From contig JAJYKO010000352.1 in NCBI GenBank assembly GCA_021788565.1, forward strand, positions 1 through 6,290: a DNA stretch of 6,290 bases, read 5' to 3'. A program made the translations under genes and the position numbers. The notes beneath the pieces are model-generated. The model searched no databases. It worked only from the letters and a program-made list of their open reading frames with translations, and was not told the DNA's origin. Every line of letters starts with the position of its first letter. Position 1 is the stretch's first letter. Shown in pieces: positions 3,835 to 6,290 of this stretch. Source of the DNA: Chloroflexota bacterium (lineage in GTDB: Bacteria > Chloroflexota > UBA6077).

Positions 3835-6290
3835 GCAGACAGTACGCCCAAGAAGCCGGCCACCATAGGCCTCTCCGAATTGATATCCCTGTGGACCACC
3901 GCCGGTAAGATCCTTGCTCAGGAACTTCGCTCCGGCTGCGCAGACAAGCTGGTATTTGGGGGCTTAGAGAGGTACCTCCACCAGTGGTCTAGCTCGATCT
4001 ACGACCTCGATGTAGGCTACCCGACGCGGCCAGAGGCTGCTCAGGTAGCGCGACTGCTGTCAGGGTATGCGAGCCGTCCCGCTGCGGAGCGTGAGGCCGG
4101 CATCCGCGCGGCTATCACCATCGCGCGCCAGACCCTCGATAGGCTGGGGGCGCTGTCTGTAGGGGCCGGCGGCCCTGCCGACCCGCCCAAACCGGTGCAC
4201 ATGAAGTCCGGGCCGGCCGGGCCGCCGGCCCCTACGATGCCAGCTCCTAACCCCCGTCCCCCATCACCGGCTTCGCAGCCGCGGAGAACGCTCCCGCGGG
4301 TCACTTCGACGACCGGCCTTGACGACCCCATCGTGGCGCTCCGCGGGGTGGGGAAGCTAAAGGCATCGAAGCTGGCAAAGCTGGGCATCGAGAAGGTGCG
4401 GGACCTGCTCACGCATTTTCCTCGCGACTATCGCGACTACTCTACGACCAAGCGCATCGTCGACCTGATGTACGGGGAGACCGCCAGCGTGGTAGGAACG
4501 GTAGAAGACGTTCAGCTCTTCCCGGGTCAGCAGGGGCGCTTCCGCACCACTGTCAAACTGAGGGACGGCAGCGGCAGAATCTCAGCCACCTGGTTCCGGT
4601 ACGGCTACGGAGGAGTCAAGATCGTACCGAATACTCGGGTTGCCCTCGCCGGCACCGTTTCTGGCTACGGGGCGCAGATCAGCCTCGAGAGTCCCGACTG
4701 GGAACTGGCCGACAACCGGCCTTTACACACGCGGAGACTGGTGCCGGTTTACCCCCTGACCGAGGGTATCTCCGACTACTGGCTGCGCGAGATAGCGGCT
4801 GAGGTGGTGCCTCGCTGCGCCCCTATGTTGCAGGAGTTCCTGCCCGAATGGCTCGTCAACCAGCACGGGTTGATGGCTCTTCCCGAGGCGGTGGCCGCGA
4901 TTCACTTTCCGAGTAGTTCGGAGGAATTGGCTCGTGCCAGATACCGGCTCGCTTTCGACGAGCTTTTCCTGGTGCAGGTTGCAGCGCTGAAGCGAAGGGC
5001 TGAATGGCAGTCCGGTGGCAGCGCGCCCCGAGTGCGAGTGCAAGACGAGGTGGTAGGGAGCTTCCTGGCCTGCCAGCCGTTCTCACTGACGGGTGCCCAG
5101 GCCCGAGTGACCGCTGAGATACGGGCCGACCTGGAAGACAGCCGCCCTATGACGCGCCTTCTGGAGGGCGACGTGGGCTCCGGAAAGACCATTGTGGCGG
5201 CGGTCGGGCTTCTTGCGGCTGTGGCCAGCGGTTACCAAGGAGCACTCATGGCCCCCACGGAGATCCTGGCCGAGCAGCACGGCCGCACTCTGCAGGCCGC
5301 TTTCGGGAATGCCGACAACCTCCTGTGCTCCCTTCTGGGACGACCTTTGAGTCTGCGAGTTCTGACTGGAGCTACCAAACGCGCGGAGAGAGAAGCGGCT
5401 TACAGGGGGGCTGCTAGTGGAGAGATCGACATACTGGTGGGAACACAGGCCCTGGTCCAGGAGGGGCTGGGCTTCCAGCGTTTGGGATTGGCTATCGTAG
5501 ACGAGCAACACCGCTTTGGCGTCGTGCAGCGAACGGCTCTGCGGCAGAAGGGCGAAGCGCCGCACCTTCTGGTGATGACTGCTACTCCCATCCCGCGCAC
5601 CCTGGCGCTTACCCTGTACGGCGATCTCGACCTATCGGTCATAGACGAGTTGCCTCCCGGCCGCCAGCGGGTGAAGACCTACCTGCTGGGCCCTCGGGAG
5701 CGAGAGCACGCGTACGAGCACATCCGTCGAGACGTCGCCCGCGGCCATCAGGCGTTCATAATCTGTCCGCTGGTGGAGGACAGTCCGCATCTGGAGGTCA
5801 GGGCAGCGACGGCGGAGTACGAGCGGCTGCGGCATGGGGATCTGATGGGGCTACGACTTGCCTTGCTTCACGGGAGGATGCGCCCCGCGGAGAAGGACCA
5901 GATAATGCTGGATTTCCGTGATGGCCGGTACGACGTGCTGGTGTCCACTTCTGTTGTGGAGGTCGGTATAGATGTGCCCAATGCCACAGTGATGCTGGTG
6001 GAGGGGGCCGAGCGCTTTGGATTAGCTCAACTGCATCAGTTTCGAGGGCGAGTTGGTAGGGGCGGGTACTCGTCGTCTTGCGTCTTGCTAACCGACTCAA
6101 CCGATGAAGTGGCCCTGGAGCGGCTTCGAACGGTGGCAGAAGTGTCCGATGGGTTCCGTCTGGCTGAAGAGGACCTGAAGCTACGTGGCCCCGGCGAATA
6201 CTTTGGAGTACGGCAGAGCGGGTTCCCGGATTTTCGTATGGCTGATCTGCGAGACCTGCGACTGATCGAGACCGTCCGCGGTGCCGCGAT
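3832..6290 (+). CDS. recG: ATP-dependent DNA helicase RecG (3' end outside the window)
   Basis: RecG is a superfamily 2 double-strand DNA translocase that remodels stalled replication forks and branched recombination intermediates. 819 complete codons are visible with no stop; usual RecG is about 680-780 residues. Residues 1-108 are an N-terminal helical region, 109-152 a Pro/Gly/Ala-rich linker, and from about 164 the wedge region (LDDPIVALRGVGKLKASKLAKLGI), with an OB-fold near 215-290. Helicase motifs follow: FSLTGAQ 417-423, Walker A GDVGSGKT 446-453, APTEILAEQH 474-483, GTQALVQ 537-543, DEQHRFG 557-563 (Walker B), TATPIPRTLAL 583-593, STSVVEVGIDVPNA 705-718, QLHQFRGRVGRG 733-744 and the start of the C-terminal translocation region (DLKLRGPGEYFGVRQSG, 781-797). 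Only a few tens of C-terminal residues should be missing. All catalytic motifs look intact. Motif III-like GTHAL reads GTQAL here. A strong inverted repeat lies in the DNA encoding the linker. Confidence 0.95.
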   Translation, partial: MADSTPKKPATIGLSELISLWTTAGKILAQELRSGCADKLVFGGLERYLHQWSSSIYDLDVGYPTRPEAAQVARLLSGYASRPAAEREAGIRAAITIARQTLDRLGALSVGAGGPADPPKPVHMKSGPAGPPAPTMPAPNPRPPSPASQPRRTLPRVTSTTGLDDPIVALRGVGKLKASKLAKLGIEKVRDLLTHFPRDYRDYSTTKRIVDLMYGETASVVGTVEDVQLFPGQQGRFRTTVKLRDGSGRISATWFRYGYGGVKIVPNTRVALAGTVSGYGAQISLESPDWELADNRPLHTRRLVPVYPLTEGISDYWLREIAAEVVPRCAPMLQEFLPEWLVNQHGLMALPEAVAAIHFPSSSEELARARYRLAFDELFLVQVAALKRRAEWQSGGSAPRVRVQDEVVGSFLACQPFSLTGAQARVTAEIRADLEDSRPMTRLLEGDVGSGKTIVAAVGLLAAVASGYQGALMAPTEILAEQHGRTLQAAFGNADNLLCSLLGRPLSLRVLTGATKRAEREAAYRGAASGEIDILVGTQALVQEGLGFQRLGLAIVDEQHRFGVVQRTALRQKGEAPHLLVMTATPIPRTLALTLYGDLDLSVIDELPPGRQRVKTYLLGPREREHAYEHIRRDVARGHQAFIICPLVEDSPHLEVRAATAEYERLRHGDLMGLRLALLHGRMRPAEKDQIMLDFRDGRYDVLVSTSVVEVGIDVPNATVMLVEGAERFGLAQLHQFRGRVGRGGYSSSCVLLTDSTDEVALERLRTVAEVSDGFRLAEEDLKLRGPGEYFGVRQSGFPDFRMADLRDLRLIETVRGAA
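4159..4235 (+). repeat. perfect 17-bp inverted repeat within recG (REP/MITE-like palindrome)
   Basis: GTAGGGGCCGGCGGCCC at 4159-4175 is the exact reverse complement of GGGCCGCCGGCCCCTAC at 4219-4235, with 43 bases between the arms. The 77-base unit starts with GTAGGGGC and ends with GCCCCTAC. I recall these ends from dispersed palindromic REP- or MITE-like repeats in several bacterial phyla including Chloroflexota; that identification is from memory and unverified. It encodes roughly residues 110-135 of RecG, the Pro/Gly/Ala linker. No convincing target-site duplication flanks it (TCT before, GAT after). The alternative is chance symmetry in a GC-rich linker, but 17 perfect pairs that include non-GC positions at the outer ends make that unlikely. 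Confidence 0.6.

Noticed and set aside
4041..4412. 123-codon - strand frame over the recG linker
   Set aside because: It arises from the GC-rich, partly palindromic linker DNA read in reverse; it has Ser/Arg/Gly-rich composition with no motif.
5083..5565. 160-codon open frame on the - strand opposite recG
   Set aside because: It is antisense to the helicase motifs of recG, has no family signature and has no ribosome site that I could support.

Overview
The window is a GC-rich stretch of bacterial chromosome with every gene on the + strand. In order it holds the 3' end of an Asp23/Gls24-family gene, a DhaL/DAK-domain protein of the FakA (YloV) type, two tandem DegV/FakB-type fatty-acid-binding proteins, and a recG helicase gene that runs off the right edge. 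asp23-fakA followed by recG is a conserved chromosomal neighbourhood in Firmicutes such as Bacillus (yloU-yloV-(sdaAB-sdaAA)-recG). Here degV/fakB genes take the place of the serine dehydratase genes. That layout, together with a RecG carrying a long N-terminal helical extension and a Pro-rich linker, suggests Chloroflexota, perhaps a Dehalococcoidia-like lineage. The taxonomic call is inference from gene order and recalled family features, not from any search.

Layout: 1-139, C-terminal 45 residues of an Asp23-family protein; 150-1904, FakA-like kinase subunit (GTG start; an internal TTG at 294 is a plausible alternative); 1905-2096, a 192-base intergenic region with three inverted repeats; 2097-2945, first DegV/FakB (TTG start); 2947-3786, second DegV/FakB, starting one base after the stop of the first; 3787-3831, short spacer with the recG ribosome binding site; 3832-6290, recG, open to the end of the window with 819 complete codons and truncated only at its extreme C-terminus.

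How the genes fit together: FakA is the ATP-binding kinase subunit that phosphorylates a fatty acid held by a FakB (DegV-fold) protein. The acyl-phosphate feeds phospholipid synthesis through PlsY/PlsX. One FakA next to two FakB paralogues (about 63% identical by my hand count, ungapped) would be a complete fatty-acid-salvage kinase with two substrate-binding subunits. RecG is a replication-fork-remodelling helicase with no obvious functional tie; its position reflects conserved gene order.

The least ordinary features are a perfect 17-bp inverted repeat (arms 4159-4175 and 4219-4235) inside the recG coding sequence, exactly where the protein has a Pro/Gly/Ala linker, and the structured 192-base gap between fakA and the fakB pair. 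I saw no mobile-element gene, CRISPR array, tRNA or rRNA, and no clearly new system.
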